A DNA stretch of 64,000 bases, taken from the NCBI GenBank assembly GCA_016201275.1, contig JACQDB010000104.1, positions 17,207 through 81,206 of the forward strand, read 5' to 3'. Below the pieces are notes generated by a model. The model was not told where the DNA came from. It did not search any database and worked only from the letters and a program-made list of their open reading frames with translations. Positions 18,001 to 27,562 of this stretch are shown here, in pieces. Source of the stretch: Acidobacteriota bacterium (GTDB lineage Bacteria; Acidobacteriota; Blastocatellia; UBA7656). Numbering within the stretch: position 1 is the stretch's first letter; every line of letters begins with the position of its first letter. A program made the translations under genes and the position numbers.

Positions 18001-18242
18001 GTAACGACCCAGCCGTATTTGCCCCGCAGGAGAGTAGTCCGTGCTACAGGCACTGGAAGCAAGCCGGGCAAACGCGGCGCGCCCTGAAAGGGTGCAGGAG
18101 ATAGATTGCGGCAAGCCTCCGGCGCTCTGCCAGAGCGCGACCATCAAACCGCTTGCGCCTTCCCGTGGCTTTCCCACGGGCTATTCTCCTGTGCGCCTAC
18201 GGTGCAACAACGAAGCGATTGGCAATTTTCAAACCGGCTGAG
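18001..18242 (+). repeat. composite REP-type repeat, copy A
   Basis: About 240 bp containing several REP-like inverted units (for example CCCGTGG...CCACGGG near 18163-18182 and GCGCGCCCTGAAAGGGTGC near 18077). It is homologous, in inverted orientation, to 32901-33265, which has extra internal REP units. A MITE follows it 6 bp later. No coding potential. Confidence 0.75.
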
Positions 18243-18248
18243 TAGTTA

Positions 18249-18347
18249 GCGCGTGTCGCAGAATTTCAGAAACCGCCCATATGTTGTGGATAGCTAAATC
18301 ATCACCCACAATATCTGGACAGAGAAACCCATTTATGCGATACGCTC
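18249..18347 (+). mobile_element. MITE-like element, copy A
   Basis: A 99-bp element with 12-bp imperfect terminal inverted repeats (GCGCGTGTCGCA at the left, complement of GAGCGTATCGCA at the right), flanked by the direct repeat TAGTTA (18243-18248 and 18348-18353). Its interior is an imperfect palindrome. Three relatives lie at 26267, 33266 and 58046. Confidence 0.8.
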
Positions 18348-18416
18348 TAGTTACTCCCACTTTGTATTTGACGACTACAGCCGTTTGCACTTGCGGCAGA
18401 AGACTGGTTGAACAGC

Positions 18417-18443
18417 GGTCTTTGACTTCAGCGGTCAAAGACC
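18417..18443 (+). promoter_or_regulatory. 10-bp perfect hairpin in the DUF305 leader
   Basis: GGTCTTTGAC at 18417-18426 pairs with GTCAAAGACC at 18434-18443 around a 7-nt loop, 60 bp upstream of the DUF305 start. It could be an operator or a leader stem; no consensus is recognised. Confidence 0.35.
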
Positions 18444-18503
18444 TGCACTCAACTCCCTAGCGAGTTTGGCAATCGGCTGTAAGCAACAGAAAAGGAGAGA
18501 AAG

Positions 18504-19157
18504 ATGAAGATTCAAAGCTATATCATGGCTCTGGTGATGCTCGCGGCGCTCGTAGTGTCGAGCGTCTTGGCGCAACATCCGGCTGGACACTCCGGCATGG
18601 AGAAAAAAGAGCAGGAGAAGAAAATGGCCACTGCGCCCTACGACCTACAGTTTATTGACATGATGCTCAAGCATCATCAGATGGGCATTGAGATGGCGCA
18701 GATGGCGCAGAACAAAGCCTCTCACGCTGAGTTGAAAGAACTCGCCACAAAGATGGTAGAGAAACAGCAAAAAGGCTCCGATCAACTCAAGCAGTGGCGC
18801 GATGAGTGGTACGCAGGACAGCCCAAAGCTGACCACATGAAGATGTCTGAGATGGCGGGGATGGCGGAGATGTCCGAAAAATCCAAGTCCGATCATCCTC
18901 CCAAGTCCGAGATGTCAGGCATGAAGATGCAGGAGATGAATAGGAGTAAGCTCGAAGCCGCTACCGGCAAAGAGTTTGACCTGCTGTTCATAGACCTGAT
19001 TGTTCCGCACCATCAAATGGCAATAGCGATGTCAGAGAAGGCGCTCAAGAAGGCCGAACACGCGCCGCTCAAGACCTTTGCACGCACGACCATAGAGGAG
19101 CAGCAGAAGGAGGTCAAGCAACTGAACCAATGGAAAGCCGCCTGGGGCGGCAAGTGA
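18504..19157 (+). CDS. secreted DUF305-family protein
   Basis: Exported 217-residue protein with two DUF305 helical units. Each carries the signature HH-hydrophobic pattern: LKHHQMGIEMAQMA near residue 50 and PHHQMAIAMSEKAL near residue 170. Between them is a Met/Lys/Ser-rich linker (MKMSEMAGMAEMSEKSK). DUF305 proteins (ferritin-like helical bundles) are often found in copper/silver resistance loci; the Met and His content fits a periplasmic metal binder. The start has AGGAG six bases upstream. It comes after the MITE and composite repeat in the rightward metal cluster. Confidence 0.9.
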   Translation: MKIQSYIMALVMLAALVVSSVLAQHPAGHSGMEKKEQEKKMATAPYDLQFIDMMLKHHQMGIEMAQMAQNKASHAELKELATKMVEKQQKGSDQLKQWRDEWYAGQPKADHMKMSEMAGMAEMSEKSKSDHPPKSEMSGMKMQEMNRSKLEAATGKEFDLLFIDLIVPHHQMAIAMSEKALKKAEHAPLKTFARTTIEEQQKEVKQLNQWKAAWGGK

Positions 19158-19329
19158 CGAGACGCAGAGGTTGAGCGTGCTTCTGGTTGGGCGGAGAAAC
19201 TTTCGCCGGACTGCGGAAACAGAGGCGGGAAACTCGGCGCACGAACTGCACCAGAGGCGATTACTCAGGTCCTTGATGCGGCGCGTGAGTATGGAGATGA
19301 ATAAACTTGACAGCAGAGGTGAACCAGCT

Positions 19330-21540
19330 ATGAAGATGGGCATTGATGCGCCTTCCCCATCTCACGAGGCCCCGGCGGGTGAATCCGTAATCGGAGAAAA
19401 GACGCGCTGGTGGGCGCTTGCGGGAATCTTGATTGGCAGTTTCATCGGTTGGGTGAGCGGTCTGGCGTTTGGCTTCGGGCGCTTGAACCTTGCCGGCCTT
19501 GCGCCGCTGGTCGCAGGCGGCGCGGGAGTGCCGGGCCTCATCTTCGCAAGCTTTTTCGGCGCTCTGTTTGGACTGGCAGGCGGCCTCCTCGGTACGGCAA
19601 GCGAAGTTCGCGCCGCCAGTGCCATCAAATCATACCAAGCAGAGCGCACAGCCGCACATCAGGGCAAGTCGTCCATCATCATGCGACTACCTGTTTATGG
19701 CGCGATATTGCTGGTGAGCGTGATGGCCTATACGCTCTACACGATTGCCGTGAGAGGGTACGGAGCCGCCACGCCGTCTGACCAAAGTAATCGCCTGACC
19801 TGGAACCAGAAGAACGCAGCGCGGGTGGGGGGCGTGAACGACACCGAGACCTCTGCGCTTATTTTACAAACGACTTTTCCGGCAACGCGGCCTGAAAATC
19901 GGCCAGGGGCAATCATTACGGTCAGCGCGGACTGGCGCTTGGCGCTTGCGGCCACACCGCTGATGGCGCGACCGGTCAACGCGGCGCTGGTCATCAGTGG
20001 CGGGGACGGAGTGGATGCTTATACCGCGCAGGAGATCGAACGCCTGAGCGTTCCAGCCTCGGCCACCGGGCGACTCTTCATTGGCATCCCGGCAAACGCA
20101 AGCGGCACCTCGCTCGCAGGTGATGACCCTGCCGCTGTGGCTGCCGCCGTTGATGAACGACGAGCGCGTGCAGAGGGTAAAACAGATGCAAACGTAATCA
20201 TCATTGGCGCGGATACCGATTTCCGCTGGGCCTTGCCCGCCGGGGCTTACGCCGCACGTACTGGCACCGCAATCCTTTTCGTAACCAAAGACGGAGTGCC
20301 GTCCGCTACTGCCGCCGCCCTTGAACGACGCAATGGCCAAGCGCACATCTTCATACTGGGGCCGGTGGAAGCCGTGCCTTCGGGGGTCTTCGATGAACTC
20401 AAACGGTTCGGCGAAGTCCGGCGCATAGAAGGGCGCGACTACTTTGAAAACGCAGTACGCTTTGCCGAATTCCGCGATGCGGGAGCGGGTTTCGGCTGGG
20501 GACATACCGGACGCGGCGCACGGCAGTGGGCAGTAGTCAACACCATTCTGGTAAGCGCCGAGCGCTGGCAAGATGGCATAATGGCCGCGCATCTGGCGAG
20601 CCGAGGGAAATCCGGCGCGCTGCTCTTCACCGAGCGCCAACGTCTTCCGGCGGTCGTGGACAACTACCTGTGGAGGCAGCGCCCGGTCTTTTCCAACACC
20701 CCTGCCGAAGGGCCGTTCAATCACGTCTGGGTGGTCGGTAGTTTCGAGCGCATCGCTTATGAAACGCAAGCCTGGGCGGATTACTCTCAGGAGATCGAGC
20801 AGTACATGACGTTGGGCGATTCGGCGGTTTCCGGCTTTGAGGCGCTGACCATCAGTTGGCTCCTCTTTTCCATTGCGTCGGCGATCTGGATTCTTTATCA
20901 CGCCCTCAAGCGACTGCCCGAAGTGCTGCCGATGATGAAGGCGGCGTGGGTGATCTTTGCTTTGCTGCTTGGTCCGCTGGCGCTGTGGTTTTATGTCAAG
21001 AGCTATGACCGGCGGGGGAAGATGCAACACGATGGAATGGTGATGTGGCAGCGCCCAATGTGGGCGCAGGTCGTGTCAGCGACGGTGATGATGTTTGCCT
21101 TTGATATGATGGTGATGGTGCTTGCGGTCTTCGTTCTCGCTTCCTTCGGCTTCCCTATCATACGCTTCAACGGGGCGCTCTACTGGCTCGGCACTTCGAT
21201 GTTTCTGATGATGGTCTTGATGTATGGGGCGGCGCTCATTCTGATGCTGCTTGTCTTTCACACACCCATGACCATGCACGAGCGCCAGATTACTTCTTAT
21301 GGGAAGGCTTTCCTGGTGGGCTTGCCCCTAATGGTCGCCACGATGACGGTAGAATCCCTCGGCATGATGCCGACGATGTGGTGGGCGCAGATGCTCTACC
21401 TACCGGCAATGCAAATGCCGACCGGCGATGACCTGACCATGTGGGCGACGCTGTTGATGTCCGTAGCAGTGGCCTTCGCCATTGTGCTGCCATTCAACTA
21501 CTGGATGGTGCGGCGGGGCACCAAGAGCGGTACGATGTGA
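19330..21540 (+). CDS. membrane protein: periplasmic cell-wall-binding-repeat-like domain plus DUF4396-like domain
   Basis: A 736-residue protein. Three N-terminal helices (about 25-45, 60-95, 115-135) are followed by a periplasmic region (about 150-480) with alternating strand-helix units (VNAALVISGGDG, NVIIIGADTDFRW, TAILFVTKDG, HIFILGPVEA), resembling cell-wall-binding repeat 2 proteins. Then six helices (about 490-720) match DUF4396, including WQRPMWAQVVSATVMMFAFDMMVMVL, rich in Met. The periplasmic part carries YFENAVRFAEFRDAGAGFGWG, also found in the next gene. The ATG at 19330 has AGAGGTG upstream; an earlier frame from 19171 is rejected. Its function is unknown. Met-rich helices and its neighbours suggest metal transport. 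Confidence 0.8.
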   Translation: MKMGIDAPSPSHEAPAGESVIGEKTRWWALAGILIGSFIGWVSGLAFGFGRLNLAGLAPLVAGGAGVPGLIFASFFGALFGLAGGLLGTASEVRAASAIKSYQAERTAAHQGKSSIIMRLPVYGAILLVSVMAYTLYTIAVRGYGAATPSDQSNRLTWNQKNAARVGGVNDTETSALILQTTFPATRPENRPGAIITVSADWRLALAATPLMARPVNAALVISGGDGVDAYTAQEIERLSVPASATGRLFIGIPANASGTSLAGDDPAAVAAAVDERRARAEGKTDANVIIIGADTDFRWALPAGAYAARTGTAILFVTKDGVPSATAAALERRNGQAHIFILGPVEAVPSGVFDELKRFGEVRRIEGRDYFENAVRFAEFRDAGAGFGWGHTGRGARQWAVVNTILVSAERWQDGIMAAHLASRGKSGALLFTERQRLPAVVDNYLWRQRPVFSNTPAEGPFNHVWVVGSFERIAYETQAWADYSQEIEQYMTLGDSAVSGFEALTISWLLFSIASAIWILYHALKRLPEVLPMMKAAWVIFALLLGPLALWFYVKSYDRRGKMQHDGMVMWQRPMWAQVVSATVMMFAFDMMVMVLAVFVLASFGFPIIRFNGALYWLGTSMFLMMVLMYGAALILMLLVFHTPMTMHERQITSYGKAFLVGLPLMVATMTVESLGMMPTMWWAQMLYLPAMQMPTGDDLTMWATLLMSVAVAFAIVLPFNYWMVRRGTKSGTM

Positions 21541-21563
21541 CCCCCGTCATCAAGGAGGAGAAG

Positions 21564-22775
21564 ATGAGACGCATACTTGTGGCGATGGGGATTGTGACAT
21601 TGGCGATCTTGCCATTCATCATAGTTGGCCAGGCACAGCCGCCTACTCAGGCCATCGCTCCAGCAGCTACGGCTGCCGATGAAGGCAATAGACTGACCTG
21701 GACAACGCCGAACACCATACGACTGTCCGGGCCGAATATTTACGCGGCGGCAACCGCGATCACGCAGGCGACTTATGGCGCAACGCACCACGAAGACCGT
21801 CCCCACGCCATTACCCTTGTGCGCGCTGACCGCCAGGCCGATGCCATGCTTGCCGCCTCGCGGATCACGCATTTCCCCGTCAACTCACCGGTGCTTTATG
21901 TTGATGCCGAGCGTCTGCCGCCGGAAACCTTCGCCGAAATGAAACGGCTCAGACCAGATGGCAACACCTATGATGCAGGCGTCCAGGTTTATCTGGTTGG
22001 TCCCATTGCAGCGAGCGTCGAGCGCGAAGTGCGCGATCAGTTAAACTATAAGACCCGCGCTTTTCGCAATGATAATCCGTTTGCTTTATCCGAAGAGTTA
22101 GACACTTGGGCGGCGGCGGTTCACGCCGACCATCCCGATGAGGTGATTATTGTGCAATACGAACAACTGCAAACGGGTTTGCCTGCGGTTGCCTGGAATG
22201 CTCACATGGGGCATGGCCTGTTCTTCGTCCAGGGCGACGTTGTGCCAGAGCCGACGAAGCGGGCGCTGTCTCGCCGATTTCGCGGCGAGGCGTTCCTATA
22301 CCTTTTTGGCGACCCCGCCATTATCTCGGCGCGTGTGGCGCGTGAACTCGCCGCCTACGGCCATGTGCAGCGTGTGCCAGGCCGCGACGCCTATGAGATC
22401 AGCGTCAATTTTGCGGGCTTCCGCGACGCCGGTATGAATCAAGGTTATTGGCTTGGCTGGTGGGCGCGTGATTTCGGCTGGGGCATTGCGAAAGCCGGAC
22501 ATAACTTCACCTTCGCCAATCCCGACGATTGGCAACAGGCCGTCACTGGCTCGCTCCTTTCCCACCTGGGCAAACACGGGCCGCTGATTCTGGTGCGCCC
22601 TGATGGCGTAAGCGAAAGCGCGGCACGTTATCTGCAACTGGTGAAGCCGACCTGGGGCGCAGCCAATGACCAACTCAATAATCACGGCTGGATACTCGGC
22701 GGCACTGACCGCATTAAATGGGAAACGCAGGCCGACATTGACGGGCTGCTGGAAGCTAGAACCGAGAGCGAGTGA
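21564..22775 (+). CDS. secreted paralogue of the preceding periplasmic domain
   Basis: A 403-residue exported protein: a signal peptide to about 27, then a domain paralogous to the periplasmic part of the preceding gene. Shared landmarks are NRLTW near the start, TxxEDRPHAITLVRAD, and NFAGFRDAGMNQGYWLGWW, with the same final pattern LLSHLGKHGPLILVRPDG and GGTDRIKWETQADID. It lacks the membrane domain. AGGAGG precedes the ATG 8 bp upstream, and it follows the previous stop by 23 bp, so both are co-expressed. The pair may work as a membrane-bound plus a soluble periplasmic component. No reaction can be assigned. Confidence 0.78.
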   Translation: MRRILVAMGIVTLAILPFIIVGQAQPPTQAIAPAATAADEGNRLTWTTPNTIRLSGPNIYAAATAITQATYGATHHEDRPHAITLVRADRQADAMLAASRITHFPVNSPVLYVDAERLPPETFAEMKRLRPDGNTYDAGVQVYLVGPIAASVEREVRDQLNYKTRAFRNDNPFALSEELDTWAAAVHADHPDEVIIVQYEQLQTGLPAVAWNAHMGHGLFFVQGDVVPEPTKRALSRRFRGEAFLYLFGDPAIISARVARELAAYGHVQRVPGRDAYEISVNFAGFRDAGMNQGYWLGWWARDFGWGIAKAGHNFTFANPDDWQQAVTGSLLSHLGKHGPLILVRPDGVSESAARYLQLVKPTWGAANDQLNNHGWILGGTDRIKWETQADIDGLLEARTESE

Positions 22776-22784
22776 AGCTTACCA

Positions 22785-22811
22785 ATAGAGGCGAGCCTTG
22801 CTCGCCTCTAT
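22785..22811. terminator. bidirectional terminator between convergent genes
   Basis: A perfect 12-bp stem (ATAGAGGCGAGC and its complement) with a 3-nt loop lies between the end of the metal cluster and the end of the RNase E/G gene. The T-run is weak on the plus strand. Confidence 0.75.
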
Positions 22812-22844
22812 CTTGGGTTGATTCAGCGTCGGGCTTTCGCCTCA

Positions 22845-25697
22845 TCAGGCAATAGCAAAATCGTACTGCTCCTGATGCAGGTTGGGGTCTGCTTCAATGG
22901 TTACGGGAGTGCCGAAATAGGCTTCGATCTCTTCAAAGACCTGACGCTCCGAGGTGTGCAGCGCTTCGGCAACCATCGGCGAAACCCGCAACATTATATC
23001 GCTGCTGCCAGCCACCTGTTCGGAAATCGCTTTGGTCTGCTCCAGAATTTCAAAGCACATGGTCTGCGGCGATTTCACCATGCCGCCGCCCTGACAATAG
23101 GGGCAAGGCGTACACAGCGTGCGTTCCAGCGATTGCTTGACGCGCTTGCGGGTGATGGCCAGCAAACCGAAATCATTAATCGAAAGAATCTTTGAAGGCG
23201 AGCGGTCGTTCGCCAGTTCTTCCTGCAAGGTCTGCATAACGCGCTGGCGATTCTTGCGCTCTTCCATGTCTATGAAATCCACCACGATGATGCCGCCCAG
23301 ATCGCGCAGGCGAATCTGTCGAACAATCTCTTTGGCGGCTTCCAGATTGGTCTTGGTGATGGTGTCTTCGAGCTTGTCGGATTTGCCGACAAACTTGCCG
23401 GTGTTTACGTCTATGGCGACCAGCGCTTCGGTTTGATTGATGACGATGTAGCCGCCCGAACGCAGCCACACACGCGGCTTCACGGCTTTATCAATCTCTG
23501 GCTGCACGTTGTACTTTTCAAAGATCGGCTGATTGCCGGTGTACAACTTGACGCGATTGACCAGGCGCGGCTGCACCCGATTGACGAATTCAACAATGCG
23601 CGCATACTCCAATTCATTATCCACGCGTATGACGCTGAACTCTTCGGAAAGCTGGTCGCGCAGAATGCGCTGAATCAAATCCAAATCTCTATGCACCAGC
23701 GCAGGCGGTTTGACGCGCTCGCCCTTCTTGCGTATCTCGTTCCAGGTGCGAACCAGATAGCGCAGGTCATCGTGCAATTGCTGGTCGGGAATACCAGCAC
23801 AAGCGGTGCGCGCAATAAAACCGCCCGGCGCGCCTTCGCGGTCGCGCAACGCCGTCACCAGGCGCTTCAAACGTATGCGCTCCTGATCGCTGGGAATCTT
23901 GCGCGACACGCCTATGTGATTGACCGTCGGCATATAGACCATATAACGACCGGGCAAAGCGATATGCGAAGTGATGCGTGCGCCTTTTTTGGCAATCGGT
24001 TCTTTGGCAATCTGCACCAAGACTTCCTGGCCTTCGCGCAGCAATTCGGAAATGGTGGGCGCAGCGTTGCCGCGTTCCGGTCGGCGCGAGGGTTCAGAGC
24101 GTCTTTGCGGCTCTGGTCGGCGCGAGGGTTCGGGGCGACGTTGGGGTTCGGGTCGGCGACTGGGCGCGCCTTCCTGAGCGGCGACCTCGACGGCCTCTTC
24201 GGCTTCGCCTTCCGCGCCAGCTTCCTCGCCAAGCGGTGCAGCACCCGGCGCGCCTGGTTTCCCATCTCGACGTTGCGGCCCACGGCGGCGATTGCGTCCG
24301 CCGCGACGCATGGCAAATTCGGCGCGGTTGCCGCTGTCGCGCAGGCTCGCCGCTTTCTCCTCTTCGCCGGTTTCCGCAGCGCTCGATTCGCTGCCATCGC
24401 TGTGCTGCATAAACTCCAACAGATTGACCGGCACCGCTTCAGAGATAGGTTGGAAAGCCGGTTCATTGGCCGGCGCTTCAGCGTTTGCCGCCGTTGAGGT
24501 TTCGGCTTTGGTGAGATGACTGTTCTCATCCTCTATGCGTTGAAAACCGGCATCGGCTTTTGCCTGTGAACGGAAACTGCCAACCTTCCATTCCGGTTCC
24601 GGTTCGGCTTTGAAAGACGAAGTAGTTTTTTCTACAACGGTCTCGGTTTTCTGATTGGCCTTGTCCGCTTTCTTCTCTTTTGCAGATTTGGCGTGACCGG
24701 CATCTTCGTCCACGATGCGCTCAAAGGGCGTAGCGCTGCTACCGGCTTCAAGAGTGTCGTCGGGCGCGCCGCGTCTCTTCTTCGCAGGGCGTTTGGCGCT
24801 GCCTTTGGTTTTCTTGCCTGCTTCCACAGCGAGGGCTTCGGGTGCAGGCTCGGCGCTGACCGCCTTGCGAGAGCGGCCTTTCGATTTCTCCGGTTCTGCT
24901 TCTGCAACTTTCTTGCGCGAGCGTCCGCGTTTGGGTTTCTCTTCGACCTCTTCTTCATCCGCCGATTCCACTTCATCAGTCAAAGGGCTGGCGACCACTG
25001 GCGATGGCTCAACTTTTGCGGCAGGCGTATCGCGCACCACATCATCATCGGTGATGCGTTCGGCATAAAATGCCGGAGCCGAATCGCGGTAACTTTTTTC
25101 GTGAGCATCTTCGACGCGCACAAAAGAGGGCGATTCGATGACCGTTACCGAAGCTTCTTCGACGCCCGTAGCCGCTATGGTTGCCGCGCCGTTGGCACCT
25201 TCGTCCAAGTCCTCCGGCGGCGGCGCAGGAATGACTCGTTCGTGCGCGATCTCGGCCAATTGCTCGACCGCATCTTCAAACGGCAGGGCTTCAACGGCAG
25301 GTTCTTTGCTGAGGCCTTCGCGTCCGGCTGGGCGCTCTGGCCTTTGATAAGGCGTGTCGCGGTCGCGTCGGTCGCCGCGTCGAACTTTGTCATCGGCGGG
25401 CTTCGGCGCGATTGCGGTTGCGGTGTCGCTGACCTCTTTGAAGTCAACCTCTTCTTCATCGTCCATGAATTCCGCGAAATCGGAAACATAGAGAAAGGCG
25501 TCGCGTTCCAGGCCGATGTCCACGAACGCCGATTGCATACCGGGCAGCACCTTCATCACACGGCCTTTGTAGAGATTGCCCACGACACCCTGATTTTCAT
25601 CTCTGCGCTCTACATAAAATTCGGTGACCACACCGTCTTCGACCAGAGCGACCCGTTTTTCATACACGTTTGCACTAATAATTAGCTCTTTAGCCAT
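22845..25697 (-). CDS. RNase E/G family ribonuclease with a large insertion in the S1 domain
   Basis: A 950-residue endoribonuclease; typical RNase G is about 490. It starts with the family N-terminus (MAKELIISANVYEKRVALVEDG) and the first S1 strands (GVVGNLYKGRVMKVLPGMQSAFVDIG). About 470 residues of Ala/Glu/Lys/Arg-rich, apparently disordered sequence follow (about 80-555, with RRPEPQRRPEPSRRPE near the end), then the S1 domain resumes at ELLREGQEVLVQIAKEP. The catalytic Asp residues are in AIDVNTGKFVG and VVDFIDM, and the zinc-link cysteines in CPYCQGGG. It processes rRNA and mRNA. It lies next to the rod-shape genes, as rng does in E. coli. Confidence 0.95.
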   Translation of the reverse strand: MAKELIISANVYEKRVALVEDGVVTEFYVERRDENQGVVGNLYKGRVMKVLPGMQSAFVDIGLERDAFLYVSDFAEFMDDEEEVDFKEVSDTATAIAPKPADDKVRRGDRRDRDTPYQRPERPAGREGLSKEPAVEALPFEDAVEQLAEIAHERVIPAPPPEDLDEGANGAATIAATGVEEASVTVIESPSFVRVEDAHEKSYRDSAPAFYAERITDDDVVRDTPAAKVEPSPVVASPLTDEVESADEEEVEEKPKRGRSRKKVAEAEPEKSKGRSRKAVSAEPAPEALAVEAGKKTKGSAKRPAKKRRGAPDDTLEAGSSATPFERIVDEDAGHAKSAKEKKADKANQKTETVVEKTTSSFKAEPEPEWKVGSFRSQAKADAGFQRIEDENSHLTKAETSTAANAEAPANEPAFQPISEAVPVNLLEFMQHSDGSESSAAETGEEEKAASLRDSGNRAEFAMRRGGRNRRRGPQRRDGKPGAPGAAPLGEEAGAEGEAEEAVEVAAQEGAPSRRPEPQRRPEPSRRPEPQRRSEPSRRPERGNAAPTISELLREGQEVLVQIAKEPIAKKGARITSHIALPGRYMVYMPTVNHIGVSRKIPSDQERIRLKRLVTALRDREGAPGGFIARTACAGIPDQQLHDDLRYLVRTWNEIRKKGERVKPPALVHRDLDLIQRILRDQLSEEFSVIRVDNELEYARIVEFVNRVQPRLVNRVKLYTGNQPIFEKYNVQPEIDKAVKPRVWLRSGGYIVINQTEALVAIDVNTGKFVGKSDKLEDTITKTNLEAAKEIVRQIRLRDLGGIIVVDFIDMEERKNRQRVMQTLQEELANDRSPSKILSINDFGLLAITRKRVKQSLERTLCTPCPYCQGGGMVKSPQTMCFEILEQTKAISEQVAGSSDIMLRVSPMVAEALHTSERQVFEEIEAYFGTPVTIEADPNLHQEQYDFAIA

Positions 25698-26266
25698 GAA
25701 TTCTCCTGATTAGAAATAGGCGAGCAAATAAGTAAGCGAAGGAAACCGAACAGACAAACGCTGCGGGAGAAATCCAGCGGTTTAGGCTGCGCGACACCCG
25801 GAGCATTGCTAGGCGGGACCTGAAGGGTTGCAGCTTTGCGCCTTATCAAGCCGTAATGGCTCGGCTAAGAAAGCTCAACACCGATAAATCCAAACACGCC
25901 TGCCGAGGGCAGAGGCTGATACGCTTCCTCATGCGGCAATCGGCAAGGCAGCGTTTCGATGAAAACTTTTTGAAACCCGCCTGGGTTTGTCCGGCTGGCG
26001 AAGATCGAAATCTTCAAGCGCCGTTTGCGGACAGCATTCAATCTTACTCAACTGCTCAAATAAAGCGATGAATTCCGTGCAAGCGTTAAAAAGTGACCTT
26101 CAAGCGAAGTTGCAACCTGTAGCAGGCACAAACGCGATGGTCGCTTTGCAGCGTGGATGAACGGAAGGCTTCATCGCCGTGTCAAAGTCAAATTTTCAAG
26201 CGCAGGAAGTGCCACCACCGCAAGTTTGCGGCAACCGCCCTTCGCTGCTCCACCACTAACTAATTC
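25698..26266. other. intergenic gap without recognisable gene
   Basis: About 570 bp between the RNase gene and the MITE. Small open frames exist but have no ribosome site or family likeness. No RNA gene was recognised. It should include the leftward promoter of the RNase E/G gene. Confidence 0.5.
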
Positions 26267-26365
26267 GAGCCTGTCGCAGAATCCCCAAAAACCGCCCATA
26301 TGTTGTGGATGGTTAAACCTTCACATACAATATCTGGACAGAACATCCATTTATGCGACACCCTC
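26267..26365 (+). mobile_element. MITE-like element, copy B
   Basis: Ninety-nine bp, left end GAGCCTGTCGCA, right end complementary to GAGGGTGTCGCA, flanked by perfect TAATTC direct repeats (26261-26266 and 26366-26371). The last base of the element forms part of the rodA stop codon, so rodA ends exactly at the insertion junction. Confidence 0.85.
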
Positions 26366-27465
26366 TAATTCACAAATCTGCGGAACCGCACACTGAGCGC
26401 CAGCCCGACCCCGGCAAACATAGACATGATGGAGGTGCCTCCGGCGGTCATCAATGGCAGCGGTATTCCCATAATCGGCATAATTCCTACAACCATGCCA
26501 AGATTGCATAGAATGTGAAAAGTGATTAAGGCGACAAAACCCATAATCATCGTCGCACCGGCCTTGTCTCTGGCGCTGAGGGCCACCGCAATCAAGCGCC
26601 AGAGGAAAATCAGATAGAGCGCCATCATCATCAAAATGCCTATGAATCCGGTCTCTTCTGCGATTACTGCACCAATAAAATCCGAATAGGCATAGGGCAA
26701 AAAGCCCAACTGCCCCTGGGTTCCCTTGCCTATGCCCTTGCCGGTGGGGCCGCCCGAACCGACGGCAATCATGGATTGAATCGTTTGATAAGCGAAGCCT
26801 TTGGGGTCGGCGGATTCGGGGTGAAGAATGACTTCAATGCGCTCGCGCTGATAGCCCTTCAAATGCGGATACACGGCAATCAAAGCGAGCGGCAGAGCCA
26901 GCACTCCGGCAATCACAAATTTTTTCGGGATACCCGCCAGAAAATAGAAGACCGCGAGAATCGCCCCAAATACCAACATCGTGCCGGTGTCGTGTTCGAG
27001 AGCAATCAAAATCACCGGCGGAAAGACGTAGGCGGCCATAATCGCGGCATCCCGGAGCGTGAACTTGCCGGGTCGCCGCTTCGTCAAATAACGCGACAGC
27101 ATCAAGATGGTGGCGACTTTGGCGAACTCGCTCGGTTGAATGCTTGGCATTCCCGGAATATGCAACCACGCTTTGTTGCCGTTGAGCGTTACGCCTAAAG
27201 GGGAGATCACCAGCACCAGTAGAAACAACACTGCGCCGTAGATGAACGGGGCAACTTCGTTGATGATTTTGCGGTAATCCGTAAACATCACCACCGCTGC
27301 TATGAGCAAGCCGATCAGCAAAGCGATGAGTTGTTTTTTGACGAAGTCAAACGGTTTCGGCGAGGTGCTGTAGATGCCTATGCAGCCGAACACGGTCAAG
27401 GCAACCGGAGCCATCAACAGCAGCCAGTCAATGTCGCGGAAAGTTTTACGACTGAGGTCAATCAT
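26365..27465 (-). CDS. rodA: rod-shape peptidoglycan polymerase RodA (SEDS)
   Basis: A 366-residue SEDS protein with about ten membrane helices that polymerises lipid II glycan chains in the elongasome together with the PBP2 encoded just upstream. Family signatures include HIPGMPSIQPSEFAKV (helix 3-4 loop), ALEHDTGTMLVFGAI, and a C-terminal IPLPLMTAGGTSIMSMFAGVGLALS, matching RodA rather than FtsW. Normal length. The stop codon TAG is made of two bases of the MITE flanking repeat and one element base, so an original longer tail may have been cut. It is last in the mreBCD-mrdA-rodA cluster, 97 bp after mrdA. Confidence 0.95.
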   Translation of the reverse strand: MIDLSRKTFRDIDWLLLMAPVALTVFGCIGIYSTSPKPFDFVKKQLIALLIGLLIAAVVMFTDYRKIINEVAPFIYGAVLFLLVLVISPLGVTLNGNKAWLHIPGMPSIQPSEFAKVATILMLSRYLTKRRPGKFTLRDAAIMAAYVFPPVILIALEHDTGTMLVFGAILAVFYFLAGIPKKFVIAGVLALPLALIAVYPHLKGYQRERIEVILHPESADPKGFAYQTIQSMIAVGSGGPTGKGIGKGTQGQLGFLPYAYSDFIGAVIAEETGFIGILMMMALYLIFLWRLIAVALSARDKAGATMIMGFVALITFHILCNLGMVVGIMPIMGIPLPLMTAGGTSIMSMFAGVGLALSVRFRRFVN

Positions 27466-27562
27466 TGGTAATACAAATTCGTTTGCTCAACATCCTAGGG
27501 CAAGCCTTGAGGGTTTGAAGGCGCAAGCATTTTACCACGCTCACGCATCAAGCCAAAGGCGG

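Noticed and set aside
25856..26071. 71-codon plus-strand frame after the RNase gene
   Set aside because: No ribosome site and no domain likeness.
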